Assembly (NCBI RefSeq): GCF_003313245.1
Contig: NZ_QJSD01000010.1
Span: 56,838-120,837 of the forward strand
DNA: 64,000 nt
Direction of reading: 5' to 3'
Source of the DNA: Primorskyibacter marinus
GTDB taxonomy: Bacteria; Pseudomonadota; Alphaproteobacteria; Rhodobacterales; Rhodobacteraceae
Below, piece after piece: positions 32,254-40,314 of this stretch. Under the pieces are notes generated by a model. The model did no database searches. It saw nothing but the letters and a program-made list of their open reading frames with translations, and had not been told where the DNA came from. Position 1 is the first letter of the stretch; every line of letters starts with the position of its first letter. Both the position numbers and the translations under genes were made by a program.

Positions 32254-33753
32254 ATGTTTGAAAATCTATCCGAGCGTCTCTCCGGCGTTTTCGACCGGCT
32301 TACCAAACAGGGTGCCCTGTCCGAAGACGATGTCAAGACCGCCCTGCGCGAAGTGCGTGTCGCCCTGCTGGAGGCGGACGTTTCGCTGCCCGTCGCGCGC
32401 GATTTCGTCAAGGCAGTGCAGGCCAAGGCGACCGGTCAGGCGGTGACCAAATCGGTCACACCCGGCCAACAGGTCGTCAAGATCGTGCATGACGAGCTGG
32501 TCCATGTGCTGACCGGCGACGAAGATCCCGGCAAGCTCAAGATCGACAACCCGCCTGCGCCGATCCTGATGGTCGGCCTGCAAGGCTCGGGCAAGACCAC
32601 GACAACCGCGAAACTGGCCAAACGGCTGAAAGAGCGGGACGGCAAGCGCGTGCTGATGGCCTCGCTTGACGTCAACCGCCCGGCCGCGATGGAGCAGCTG
32701 CAAATACTCGGCGCGCAGATCGGTGTGGACACGCTGCCCATCGTCAAGGGTGAAGATCCGGTCCAGATCGCCAAGCGCGCCAAGACCCAAGCCAGCCTTG
32801 GCGGATACGACGTCTATATGCTGGACACCGCCGGACGCCTGCACATTGACGAGGAACTGATCGCACAGGCCGCCGCCGTTCGCGACGTCGCCAACCCGCG
32901 CGAAACGCTGCTGGTGGTCGATGGCCTGACCGGTCAGGACGCGGTCAACGTCGCGACAGAATTTGACGACAAGATCGGCGTGACCGGCGTTGTCCTGACC
33001 CGGATGGATGGCGATGGGCGTGGCGGTGCCGCCTTGTCGATGCGCGCTGTCACTGGCAAGCCCATCCGCTTTGTGGGCCTGGGCGAAAAAATGGACGCGC
33101 TGGAGACGTTCGAACCGGAACGGATCTCGGGCCGAATTCTTGGCATGGGCGACATTGTTGCGCTGGTTGAGAAGGCGCAGGAAACGCTGGAGGTCGAACA
33201 GGCCGAGCGCATGATGCGCCGCTTCACCAAGGGTCAGTTCAACATGAACGACCTGAAGAGCCAGCTTGAGCAGATGATGAAGATGGGCGGCATGGAAGGC
33301 ATGATGTCGATGATGCCCGGTGCCGCGAAGATGTCCAAGCAGATGGACGGTGCCGGAATCGACGACAAGATGCTGACGCGTCAGATCGCGCTGATCCAGT
33401 CGATGACCAAGAAGGAACGCGCCAACCCCGCGCTGCTTCAGGCCAGCCGCAAAAAGCGCATCGCGCGCGGCGCGGGCATGGAGGTGTCCGACCTCAACAA
33501 GCTTCTCAAGATGCACCGCCAGATGGCGGACATGATGAAGAAGATGGGCAAGATGGGCAAAGGCGGCATGCTGAAACAGGCGATGAAAGGCATGATGGGC
33601 AAAGGCGGCCCCACGCCAGAGCAGATGGCGCAGGGCATGGACCCCAAGGCGCTGGAAGCGGCGGCCAAGCAGTTGGGCGCGGGCGGCAAGCTGCCCGGAT
33701 TGGGCGGCGGCGGGTTGCCACCCGGTCTCAGCGGTTTCGGCAAGAAGAAGTAA
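32254..33753 (+). CDS. ffh: Signal recognition particle protein Ffh
   Basis: 499 residues. The N and G domains carry the G1 loop GLQGSGKTTTTAKLAKRL, VNRPAAMEQL, DTAGRLHIDEEL and TRMDGDGRGGAALS; the M domain is strongly methionine-rich (DLKSQLEQMMKMGGMEGMM and many MxxM repeats up to about residue 460) and binds SRP RNA and signal sequences. It is a little longer than E. coli Ffh (453) because of a Gly/Met-rich tail. Start at 32254 gives MFENLSERL, preceded by AAGGAG. Confidence 0.97.
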   Translation: MFENLSERLSGVFDRLTKQGALSEDDVKTALREVRVALLEADVSLPVARDFVKAVQAKATGQAVTKSVTPGQQVVKIVHDELVHVLTGDEDPGKLKIDNPPAPILMVGLQGSGKTTTTAKLAKRLKERDGKRVLMASLDVNRPAAMEQLQILGAQIGVDTLPIVKGEDPVQIAKRAKTQASLGGYDVYMLDTAGRLHIDEELIAQAAAVRDVANPRETLLVVDGLTGQDAVNVATEFDDKIGVTGVVLTRMDGDGRGGAALSMRAVTGKPIRFVGLGEKMDALETFEPERISGRILGMGDIVALVEKAQETLEVEQAERMMRRFTKGQFNMNDLKSQLEQMMKMGGMEGMMSMMPGAAKMSKQMDGAGIDDKMLTRQIALIQSMTKKERANPALLQASRKKRIARGAGMEVSDLNKLLKMHRQMADMMKKMGKMGKGGMLKQAMKGMMGKGGPTPEQMAQGMDPKALEAAAKQLGAGGKLPGLGGGGLPPGLSGFGKKK

Positions 33754-33757
33754 CGTG

Positions 33758-33838
33758 ATGTCCGATTTCAATAATCATGCACGCGCGTCATATCTCGACG
33801 TCCTGCTCTGCCTTGCGGCGGCGGGGGGGCGCGTATGA
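33758..33838 (+). CDS. Possible 26-residue peptide between ffh and the acetyltransferase
   Basis: An ATG 5 bases after the ffh stop opens a 26-codon frame (begins MSDFNNHARAS, ends in AAAGGRV) whose TGA overlaps the start of the next gene as ATGA. It contains a run of seven G that is a possible frameshift site. It could be a translated coupling peptide or chance. Confidence 0.3.
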   Translation: MSDFNNHARASYLDVLLCLAAAGGRV

Positions 33839-34365
33839 ACCTGACTCAAGCCCCCGTGCTGGACACGACAAACCTGATTCTGCGCGGCCCGGAAGAACGT
33901 GACATCGAACCGATGATCGCCTTCCTTCTGGATCAGGATCGCGCGGCGGGCTTTGGCGCGTCGCCCAACCGCGGTGACGCATGGCGCTGGTTTGCCCTGA
34001 ATGTCGGGCATTGGCATATCCACGGATATGGCTATTTCACCATCGAAATCCGTGAGACCGGCCAGCCCGCAGGCATCTGCGGCATCTGGAATCCCGAAGG
34101 TTGGCCAGAGCCAGAAATCGGCTGGGTGGTGTTCGAAGGGTTCGAAGGCCGCGGCATCGCCTATGAGGCCGCAACCCGCGCCCGGCAATATGCCTACGAG
34201 GACCTGGGGCTGAAGACGCTGACCTCCAACATCGTGCCTGGAAATACGCGTTCCGTGGCACTGGCCGAACGTCTGGGTGCCGGTTTTGAGCGCAGCTACA
34301 AGAACATCCATATGGGCGACGAGATGCTTTATCGTCATCCCGGCCCGGCAGAGGTGCTGGCATGA
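33835..34365 (+). CDS. GNAT-family N-acetyltransferase
   Basis: 176 residues of the RimJ/RimL-type GNAT fold: LILRGPEERDIEPM at the N-terminus, GICGIWNPEGWPEPEIGWVV, the acetyl-CoA loop FEGRGIAYEAATRA (Q/RxxGxG/A-like) and PGNTRSVALAERLGAGFE. Substrate unknown. It sits between ffh and chorismate mutase, plus strand, apparently co-transcribed. Confidence 0.85.
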   Translation: MNLTQAPVLDTTNLILRGPEERDIEPMIAFLLDQDRAAGFGASPNRGDAWRWFALNVGHWHIHGYGYFTIEIRETGQPAGICGIWNPEGWPEPEIGWVVFEGFEGRGIAYEAATRARQYAYEDLGLKTLTSNIVPGNTRSVALAERLGAGFERSYKNIHMGDEMLYRHPGPAEVLA

Positions 34366-34467
34366 CCCCGACGCGCGAAAGCCAGAACGACATTGATCCG
34401 CTGCTCAAGCCCATGGAGGTTTGCAATTGACGGATCGCGCTCTCCACCCCATGACCGAGGCCCGCAC

Positions 34468-34764
34468 ATGACCGATAGCGTGACCCGCGCCGCCGAATTG
34501 CTGAAATCGCATCGCGAAAGCATCGACCGGCTGGACGCGATCCTCGTCTTCACTTTGGCTGAACGCTTCAAGCATACCCAATCCGTGGGCGCGCTGAAGG
34601 CAGAGCACGACCTTCCGCCCTCCGATCCTGCCCGCGAAGCACGGCAGATCGAGCGGCTGCAAGACCTGGCAACGCAGGCCGACCTGGACCCTGAATTCGC
34701 CGCCAAATTCCTGAACTTCATAATTCAGGAAGTCATCAAACATCACGAACAACACAAATCGTAA
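34468..34764 (+). CDS. Chorismate mutase, AroQ type
   Basis: 98 residues, all helical: SHRESIDRLDAILVFTLAERFKHTQSVGALKA contains the conserved LD/R/K pattern of AroQ chorismate mutases, and the C-terminal helix has FLNFIIQEVIKHHEQ. It converts chorismate to prephenate for Phe/Tyr. Start at 34468 gives MTDSVTRAAELLKSHR; the preceding 100 bases hold only a doubtful 22-codon frame (34362-34430) starting in overlap with the acetyltransferase stop. Confidence 0.87.
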   Translation: MTDSVTRAAELLKSHRESIDRLDAILVFTLAERFKHTQSVGALKAEHDLPPSDPAREARQIERLQDLATQADLDPEFAAKFLNFIIQEVIKHHEQHKS

Positions 34765-34809
34765 GGCGGGAACACCTCGCCGACCCCTGCCATTCAAAGG
34801 AGAAACTCA

Positions 34810-35199
34810 ATGGCTACCAAAATTCGTCTCGCCCGTGGCGGTTCCAAAAAGCGCCCCTTCTACCGCATCGTCGTGACCGACACCCGCATGCCGCGCGATG
34901 GCCGCTTCATCGAGAAGCTGGGCACCTATAACCCGCTGCTGGCCAAAGACAGCGAAGAGCGCGTCAAGATGGACATCGACCGTGTCAAGCATTGGCTGGG
35001 CGAAGGCGCGCAAGTCACCGACCGCGTGTCGCGCATGCTCGAGGCCGCCGGCGTTCTGGACAAGAAAGAGCGCAGCAACCCCAAGAAAGCTGTTCCGGGC
35101 AAGAAAGCCCAGGACCGTGCCGAGGAAAAAACCGCCAAGGCAAGCGCCGCAGCCGAAGCCGCTGCTGCACCGGCCAACGAAGAAGCCTCCGCAGAATAA
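34810..35199 (+). CDS. rpsP: 30S ribosomal protein S16
   Basis: 129 residues. The first 80 are canonical S16 ([34 protein letters not shown]); the last ~45 are a Lys/Ala/Glu-rich tail common in alphaproteobacteria. AAAGGAGAAACTCA precedes the ATG. First gene of the translation block rpsP-(47-residue protein)-rimM-trmD-rplS-rpmE. Confidence 0.97.
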   Translation: MATKIRLARGGSKKRPFYRIVVTDTRMPRDGRFIEKLGTYNPLLAKDSEERVKMDIDRVKHWLGEGAQVTDRVSRMLEAAGVLDKKERSNPKKAVPGKKAQDRAEEKTAKASAAAEAAAAPANEEASAE

Positions 35200-35211
35200 G
35201 CGGGTGCCGCC

Positions 35212-35268
35212 GGGGATGGTGGGCGGGGCGATTTTCAGCCATGCTGAAAAAGCGCCGGTCCCATCCCC
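35212..35268 (+). promoter_or_regulatory. Long stem-loop between rpsP and the 47-residue gene
   Basis: Outer stem GGGGATGG (35212-35219) with CCATCCCC (35261-35268), inner perfect stem TTTTCAGC (35232-35239) with GCTGAAAA (35243-35250), loop CAT. It covers most of the rpsP 3' side and could be a processing or attenuation structure. It has no T-run, so it is not a standard terminator. Confidence 0.5.
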
Positions 35269-35286
35269 TGTTTGACGGGATTCCAA

Positions 35287-35430
35287 ATGTTCCGCTTATT
35301 GCGTCTTGCCATCTTCACGCTTCTCGCCTTTGCTGCGGGCGTGATGTTCGAACGTAACAACGCGGCAGAACAATGCACGCAAGGGGCCGGACAAATGCGA
35401 CAAGGCCATTGCGTCGGGGCAATCAAATGA
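35287..35430 (+). CDS. Small membrane protein (47 residues) coupled to rimM
   Basis: Starts ATG at 35287 and ends with TGA at 35430, overlapping the rimM ATG by 4 bp. The protein has a Leu/Phe/Ala-rich membrane or signal helix (residues about 4-20, [20 protein letters not shown]) and a short polar tail with two cysteines ([16 protein letters not shown]). I recall similar small proteins in this operon in Rhodobacteraceae, but no function. The two cysteines 12 residues apart outside the membrane suggest a disulfide. Confidence 0.65.
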   Translation: MFRLLRLAIFTLLAFAAGVMFERNNAAEQCTQGAGQMRQGHCVGAIK

Positions 35431-35930
35431 ACGATCTGATCTGTGTCGGGGCCATCGCGGGTGCCTTTGGCGTCAAGGGCGAGGTGCGGTTGAAAAGCTT
35501 CACCGCTGACCCTGGGGACATTGCCGACTACGCGCCGCTCTGCACGGAAGACGGCAAGCAGAGCTTTGACATCACCCTGACCCGCTCCGTCAAGAACGGC
35601 TTTGCCGCGCAGATGTCCGGCATCCTCACCAAGGAACAGGCCGACGCCCTGCGCGGCACAAGGCTGTTTGCGCCGCGCGACCGTCTGCCATCGCTTCCCG
35701 ATGACGAATACTACCACGCCGACCTGATTGGCCTCACCGTGCATGACACGGGCGGGGCAGAGCTTGGCCGCGTGAAAGCGGTGCTCAACCACGGTGCCAC
35801 AGATCTTCTGGAAATTCAGGCCTCGGGGCAGAGCGAAACCGTGCTCCTGCCCTTCACGATGGCCAGCGTGCCGACGGTGGATATCGCCTCTGGCCGCATC
35901 GTTGCCGACCCGCCTGACGGCCTGTTCTGA
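35427..35930 (+). CDS. rimM: Ribosome maturation factor RimM
   Basis: 167 residues: N-terminal domain with [21 protein letters not shown] and a C-terminal PRC-barrel ([45 protein letters not shown]). Binds S19 and assists assembly of the 30S head. It overlaps the preceding small gene by 4 bp and is followed by a 178-bp gap before trmD holding a hairpin and a doubtful small frame. Confidence 0.95.
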   Translation: MNDLICVGAIAGAFGVKGEVRLKSFTADPGDIADYAPLCTEDGKQSFDITLTRSVKNGFAAQMSGILTKEQADALRGTRLFAPRDRLPSLPDDEYYHADLIGLTVHDTGGAELGRVKAVLNHGATDLLEIQASGQSETVLLPFTMASVPTVDIASGRIVADPPDGLF

Positions 35931-35951
35931 CATCCGCCAAGCCATGGCCCT

Positions 35952-35971
35952 CCAGCCTTGTGCAAGGCTGG
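35952..35971 (+). terminator. Perfect hairpin after rimM
   Basis: CCAGCCTT, loop GTGC, AAGGCTGG: an 8-bp stem beginning 22 bases after the rimM stop. No T-run follows, so it may be an mRNA processing or stability element within the operon. Confidence 0.4.
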
Positions 35972-35999
35972 ATCGACAGAACCCGTGCAGGGCCGAACC

Positions 36000-36116
36000 A
36001 TGAGTGGATTCCCGACAGCAGTCCCACTATTCCGCGATGCACCGCCGCGTGCCTTTACCGACGCAATAGGCATTCCCAAGCCCGCACAAAGCCCCTATGC
36101 AGCGGCTTATGACTGA
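36000..36116 (+). CDS. Doubtful 38-residue frame overlapping the trmD start
   Basis: An ATG at 36000 opens 38 codons (MSGFPTAVPLFRDAPPRAF... ending YAAAYD) whose TGA lies inside the first codons of trmD. Codon use resembles the core genes. It could be a small coupled protein or chance; listed only because it fills the rimM-trmD gap. Confidence 0.25.
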   Translation: MSGFPTAVPLFRDAPPRAFTDAIGIPKPAQSPYAAAYD

Positions 36117-36930
36117 CCAGCCAAAATCCCACGGACGCAAGACCATCCGCGCCTCGCTCAAGCCGCAAGAGCTGATGACCCACACGCCAGAGCTTCGGGG
36201 CGCATGGGTGGCGCGGGTCATCACCCTTTTCCCGGAACTGTTCCCCGGTGTTCTCGGCGGGTCTTTGACCGGCAAGGCGCTAAAAGAGGGGCTGTGGCAG
36301 CTTGACGCCATCGACTTGCGTCGTTTCGGCGAGGGCAAGCATCGCAATGTCGATGACACGCCATCGGGCGGCGGTGCGGGCATGGTCCTGCGGGCCGATG
36401 TCATGGGTGCCGCGATTGAGCATGTCCAATCCAGGACCCGTGGCAATGTCCCGCTGATCTATCTTTCGCCACGCGGACGCCCGTTTGATCAAGCCATGGC
36501 CCGCAGCCTTAGCCAGACTGACGGCGTGACGCTGATCTGTGGCCGTTTCGAGGGACTCGATCAACGTGTCATCGACCATTACGGCATCATCGAGGTTTCA
36601 TTGGGCGACTTTGTCATGACCGGCGGAGAGATTGCAGCTCAGGCCTTGATTGACGCCACGGTCCGGCTTATACCCCGCGTGCTTGGGAATCAGGCGTCCA
36701 CGGAAGAGGAGTCCTTCTCCCATGGCCTTCTGGAACACCCCCAATACACACGTCCAGCTGTCTGGAACGGTCGCGAAATACCTGACATTCTTCTGTCAGG
36801 CCATCACGCGAAGATTGCGGACTGGCAGCGGGACATGGCCGAAAGGCTGACCAAGGAACGACGACCTGACCTCTGGCGGGCTTGGTGTGCAGCGCACAAC
36901 AGGGACCCGGAAGAAGACCAAGAGCTCTGA
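36109..36930 (+). CDS. trmD: tRNA (guanine-N1)-methyltransferase TrmD
   Basis: 273 residues with the SPOUT trefoil-knot motifs: DDTPSGGGAGMVLRADV, YLSPRGRPFDQAMA, LICGRFEGLDQRVID and GDFVMTGGEIAAQ. It methylates G37 of tRNAs reading CNN/CGG codons and prevents frameshifting. The N-terminus has ~40 extra residues before RVITLFPELFPGVLG, as in related Rhodobacteraceae. The start at 36109 (MTDQPKS) is the best of three in-frame ATGs (36097, 36109 and 36175); no strong ribosome-binding sequence decides it. Confidence 0.92.
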   Translation: MTDQPKSHGRKTIRASLKPQELMTHTPELRGAWVARVITLFPELFPGVLGGSLTGKALKEGLWQLDAIDLRRFGEGKHRNVDDTPSGGGAGMVLRADVMGAAIEHVQSRTRGNVPLIYLSPRGRPFDQAMARSLSQTDGVTLICGRFEGLDQRVIDHYGIIEVSLGDFVMTGGEIAAQALIDATVRLIPRVLGNQASTEEESFSHGLLEHPQYTRPAVWNGREIPDILLSGHHAKIADWQRDMAERLTKERRPDLWRAWCAAHNRDPEEDQEL

Positions 36931-36981
36931 GGACGCGACAGAACTTTGCGGAACAACCGCAGGCAACATAGGAGTAGGTCA

Positions 36982-37365
36982 ATGGACCTCATCGCTCAAC
37001 TGGAGGCGGAACAGATCGCCTCCCTCGGGAAAGACGTTCCCGATTTCAAAGCCGGAGACACGATTCGTGTCGGCTATAAGGTGACGGAAGGTACCCGCAC
37101 ACGGGTTCAGAACTACGAAGGCGTTTGCATCAGCCGCAAGAACGGCCATGGCATTGCCGGATCGTTCACCGTCCGCAAGATTTCCTTTGGCGAAGGCGTG
37201 GAACGTGTATTCCCGCTGTTTTCGACCAATATCGACAGCATCACCGTGGTGCGTCGCGGCCGTGTGCGCCGTGCCAAGCTGTACTACCTGCGCACCCGCC
37301 GCGGCAAGTCGGCCCGGATTGCGGAAGTCGCAAATTACAAGCCCAAAGCGGGCGCTCAGGCGTAA
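36982..37365 (+). CDS. rplS: 50S ribosomal protein L19
   Basis: 127 residues with the L19 core [43 protein letters not shown] and [26 protein letters not shown] stands before the ATG at 36982. It follows trmD by 51 bp. Confidence 0.97.
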   Translation: MDLIAQLEAEQIASLGKDVPDFKAGDTIRVGYKVTEGTRTRVQNYEGVCISRKNGHGIAGSFTVRKISFGEGVERVFPLFSTNIDSITVVRRGRVRRAKLYYLRTRRGKSARIAEVANYKPKAGAQA

Positions 37366-37376
37366 GGATCGGCGAG

Positions 37377-37598
37377 ATGAAAAAAGACATTCACCCCGAA
37401 TACCACGAGATCAGCGTCAAAATGACCGACGGCACCGTGGTTCAGATGCGCTCCACCTGGGGCAAGGAAGGCGATCAGCTTTCACTGGACATCGACCCAT
37501 CGGTGCACCCTGCCTGGAACGGTGGCACATCGCGTCTGATGGACACCGGCGGCCGCGTCACCAAGTTCAAGAAAAAATACGAGGGCCTCGGCTTCTGA
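37377..37598 (+). CDS. rpmE: 50S ribosomal protein L31
   Basis: 73 residues from the ATG at 37377: [19 protein letters not shown] then [32 protein letters not shown]. The zinc-binding cysteines of the C+ type are absent, so it is the non-zinc (C-) form. It is 11 bp after rplS and closes the translation operon ahead of a strong terminator. Confidence 0.94.
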   Translation: MKKDIHPEYHEISVKMTDGTVVQMRSTWGKEGDQLSLDIDPSVHPAWNGGTSRLMDTGGRVTKFKKKYEGLGF

Positions 37599-37623
37599 AG
37601 CCTTCGCTCAATCGAATTTGCAG

Positions 37624-37656
37624 AACGCCGCTCCATCTGGGGCGGCGTTTTTCTTT
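37624..37656 (+). terminator. Intrinsic terminator of the rpsP-rpmE operon
   Basis: AACGCCGC (37624-37631) pairs with GCGGCGTT (37642-37649), followed by TTTCTTT. A classic GC stem plus T-run 25 bases after rpmE. Confidence 0.85.
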
Positions 37657-37845
37657 GCTGCCTCCGGTCGTCTTTTCCAACAAATGCCCATCGTGACTGC
37701 TGCTAGAGTTGCGGCCCGGCGGCCACGTCACGACATTCGGTTGGTGACAAGGTCTTGCGGCCCTTTTCTTGGGAAATCACGCAAGATAGAGTGTTCGCAA
37801 AGGCACCACAGCCAAACATGTGGGTTCAAAGACAAGGGTCGGTCA

Positions 37846-38655
37846 GTGGCGCATATTATCGTAGTCGGGAATGAAAAAGGCGGCGCGGGCAAGTCAACCG
37901 TGTCAATGCATGTGGCGACGGCCCTTGTCAGAATGGGCCATACGGTCGGCGCGCTGGATCTTGATCTGCGCCAGCAGACATTCGGGCGCTACACGTTGAA
38001 TCGGCGTGAATTTCTTGCCCATGAAGGTCTGGACCTTCCGTCACCGAATTTCATGCAACTTCCGGATATTGATCCGGCAAACATTCCGGAAGGCGAAAAC
38101 ATCTACGACCACCGCCTGTCCGCCGCCATTGCCGAGTTGGAGGGCAAAAGCGATTTCATCCTGATCGACTGTCCTGGCTCGCACACCCGGCTTAGCCAGG
38201 TTGCCCATTCGCTGGCCGATACACTGGTCACGCCCTTGAATGACAGTTTCGTGGATTTTGATTTGTTGGCCCAGACGGATGCCAACGGAACCACGATCAA
38301 GGGTCCGTCGGTCTATTCCGAGATGGTCTGGAATGCGCGCCAATTGCGCGCGCAGGCCGGGCTGAAGCCGATTGACTGGGTGGTGCTGCGCAATCGCCTG
38401 GGTTCACAGAACATGGTCAACAAGCAGAAAATGGAACAGGCGCTGGACCGGCTGTCGAAACGGATCGGGTTTCGCGTCTCCCCCGGCTTTAACGAACGGG
38501 TGGTATTCCGCGAGTTGTTTCCACGCGGCCTGACCCTGCTGGACCTCAAGGATATCGGGGTCAAGCAGCTTAACATTTCCAATATCGCTGCGCGTCAGGA
38601 ACTGCGCGACTTGGTGAAGGCGCTGAAACTGCCCGACGTCACAATCAACTTCTAG
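37846..38655 (+). CDS. mipZ: Division-plane positioning ParA-like ATPase MipZ
   Basis: 269 residues from a GTG at 37846 giving the N-terminus AHIIVVGNEKGGAGKSTVSMHVA. The deviant Walker A KGGAGKS, LDLDLRQQTFGRY and IDCPGSHTRLSQ are typical of MipZ, which binds ParB at origins and keeps FtsZ away from the poles in alphaproteobacteria. Length matches Caulobacter MipZ (about 274). There is no ParB neighbour, as expected for mipZ. An upstream extension of the frame is not protein-like. Confidence 0.88.
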   Translation: MAHIIVVGNEKGGAGKSTVSMHVATALVRMGHTVGALDLDLRQQTFGRYTLNRREFLAHEGLDLPSPNFMQLPDIDPANIPEGENIYDHRLSAAIAELEGKSDFILIDCPGSHTRLSQVAHSLADTLVTPLNDSFVDFDLLAQTDANGTTIKGPSVYSEMVWNARQLRAQAGLKPIDWVVLRNRLGSQNMVNKQKMEQALDRLSKRIGFRVSPGFNERVVFRELFPRGLTLLDLKDIGVKQLNISNIAARQELRDLVKALKLPDVTINF

Positions 38656-38756
38656 CATCCTGCCCGGCCAGATGTCGGGTTGGATAATCTCCGCCCACTT
38701 TGCGCCGTTTCTTGATCCGACAAGCTGATGCAAATTTAGGTCGATCGCAGATCGCA

Positions 38757-38786
38757 GGAAAAAGGGCACCTGATCCGGTGCCCTTT
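38757..38786. terminator. Terminator between mipZ and the CHRD/RTX gene
   Basis: AAAGGGCACC (38761-38770), loop TGATCC, GGTGCCCTTT (38777-38786): a 10-bp perfect stem. On the minus strand a run of five T follows, so it terminates the RTX gene; on the plus strand it may also stop mipZ. Confidence 0.8.
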
Positions 38787-38822
38787 CACTGCTTTTGAGC
38801 AGTTGTTTCCCGCGCAAACCGA

Positions 38823-40127
38823 TCAGCCCAGCAGGTCGTAGACCTCGCCGCCGATCTGCAAGTTGATCTCGTCCTGCGCGCCGCCATCGACCAATGACCA
38901 CAGGATCATGCCCGAGGGTTGGTGAACGACGAAAGCTTCGTCGACATCCCCGTCACCCGCGCCCGGCGTGTTTCCGAAGTTAACGGCGAAGTCGCTGGCT
39001 TGCGCGCCCTTGCGGTAGACCAGAAGGTCGCCTTCAGACGCATCGTAATCAGCCACCCAGTCTGTCGCGTGCTTTTTCGTTCCGGCATGGAAGAAGCTGT
39101 CGGCACCGTCGCCGCCGTTCAGACGGTCGAACCCGAGACCACCGTTGAGGAAGTCATCCCCGTTGCCGCCCAGCAGTTGGTCACCGTAATCGTTTCCTGT
39201 CAGGATGTCGTTGCCGTCCAGACCAACAAGACGGTCGCTGCCACCGCCGCCGGTCAACCTGTCATTGCCAGTGCCGCCAATCAGATGATCCGTACCTGCC
39301 CCGCCGTCGAGCACGTCATCACCCGCGCCACCGTCAATGAAGTCGTCATCGGTGCCGCCGGAAAGCGTATCATTCCCGTCACCACCGCGCAGCACGTCAT
39401 CCCCAGCTCCCGCGTCGAACACGTCAGCGCCGGCACCAAAGATGAAGATGTCGCTGGCATCGGCCCGCTGGTCTTCGAGGATATCAAGCGCTTGGGTCAG
39501 ATCGATCTGTTCGATCTCGCCCGCCGCAGCAGGTAGCAGTGTGACAAGGCCATTCTGGTTGCCATCAACTTCGCCACCCGTGCCGGAGCCGATACCCGTA
39601 GGCACTTCAACCCCGTGCAGAACGATCTCGCGCAGGGACAGAGGCATGATGTCGTCAGAGGTGTAATCGTTCGAAGTTACCGGGCTGAAGAAGTTGGAAT
39701 CGTCTTCCAGATTATAGGACTGAAGGAACGACAACTCCCCGTTCACATCTGCCATCGGCGATGCGCCACCTTCGGGTGAAACCAGCGGCAACAGGATGTC
39801 ACCATATTTTGTCAGACCTTCGAGAACCTCAACCATGCCGTCCAGATCGGCATCTTCTGTCAGGCCGGGCGTGGTGGAATCGATCGGGTTTCCATCTTCG
39901 TCAAACAGTCCGTGGATATGCTGAAGGTGAGTTACCGACGGCGCCAGCCCTTCAGCAGCGATGGAGACATTCAGGTAGCGGGTGCCATCGTCTTCGGTGG
40001 CCATTGCCAATACGGCATTGCCGGTTACGCCAGAGGAATTCAGCGCGGCCAGATCGACCGACCAGAACGCATCCGCGCCGTTCAGAAAGGTTTCAAAGGA
40101 TGTGTAGCTTGAGGCCAAATGGGCCAT
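38823..40127 (-). CDS. Secreted CHRD-domain protein with RTX calcium-binding repeats
   Basis: 434 residues from the ATG at 40127 (AGGAGGACTCACC upstream). Residues about 20-175 resemble a CHRD domain ([48 protein letters not shown]). Residues about 245-355 are a run of roughly a dozen GGxGxDxLx RTX nonapeptides that bind calcium after secretion. The last ~70 residues look like the M10-type tail of type I secretion substrates. No signal peptide, so export by an ABC-HlyD-TolC system coded elsewhere is expected. The function of CHRD in bacteria is unclear. Confidence 0.82.
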   Translation of the reverse strand: MAHLASSYTSFETFLNGADAFWSVDLAALNSSGVTGNAVLAMATEDDGTRYLNVSIAAEGLAPSVTHLQHIHGLFDEDGNPIDSTTPGLTEDADLDGMVEVLEGLTKYGDILLPLVSPEGGASPMADVNGELSFLQSYNLEDDSNFFSPVTSNDYTSDDIMPLSLREIVLHGVEVPTGIGSGTGGEVDGNQNGLVTLLPAAAGEIEQIDLTQALDILEDQRADASDIFIFGAGADVFDAGAGDDVLRGGDGNDTLSGGTDDDFIDGGAGDDVLDGGAGTDHLIGGTGNDRLTGGGGSDRLVGLDGNDILTGNDYGDQLLGGNGDDFLNGGLGFDRLNGGDGADSFFHAGTKKHATDWVADYDASEGDLLVYRKGAQASDFAVNFGNTPGAGDGDVDEAFVVHQPSGMILWSLVDGGAQDEINLQIGGEVYDLLG

Positions 40128-40314
40128 GGTGAGTCCTCCTGTTGATGATTTCTGCACACAGTCACGAGCGGGTTTGGGCAGAGTTTCAGGAAAACTTGGA
40201 AAATTTCCGGATCTCGCGAACTCGTGATCCGGGCGTGAGGAGTCAAACGCACGAGATAATGCAAATGGCCGGGCACAAGCGCCCCCGGCCATCCTGGAAA
40301 GTCAGGTGCAGGCG

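Noticed and set aside
37846-38655. Chromosomal parA and replication origin
   Set aside because: The ATPase matches MipZ rather than ParA; no parB, parS or origin genes are near.
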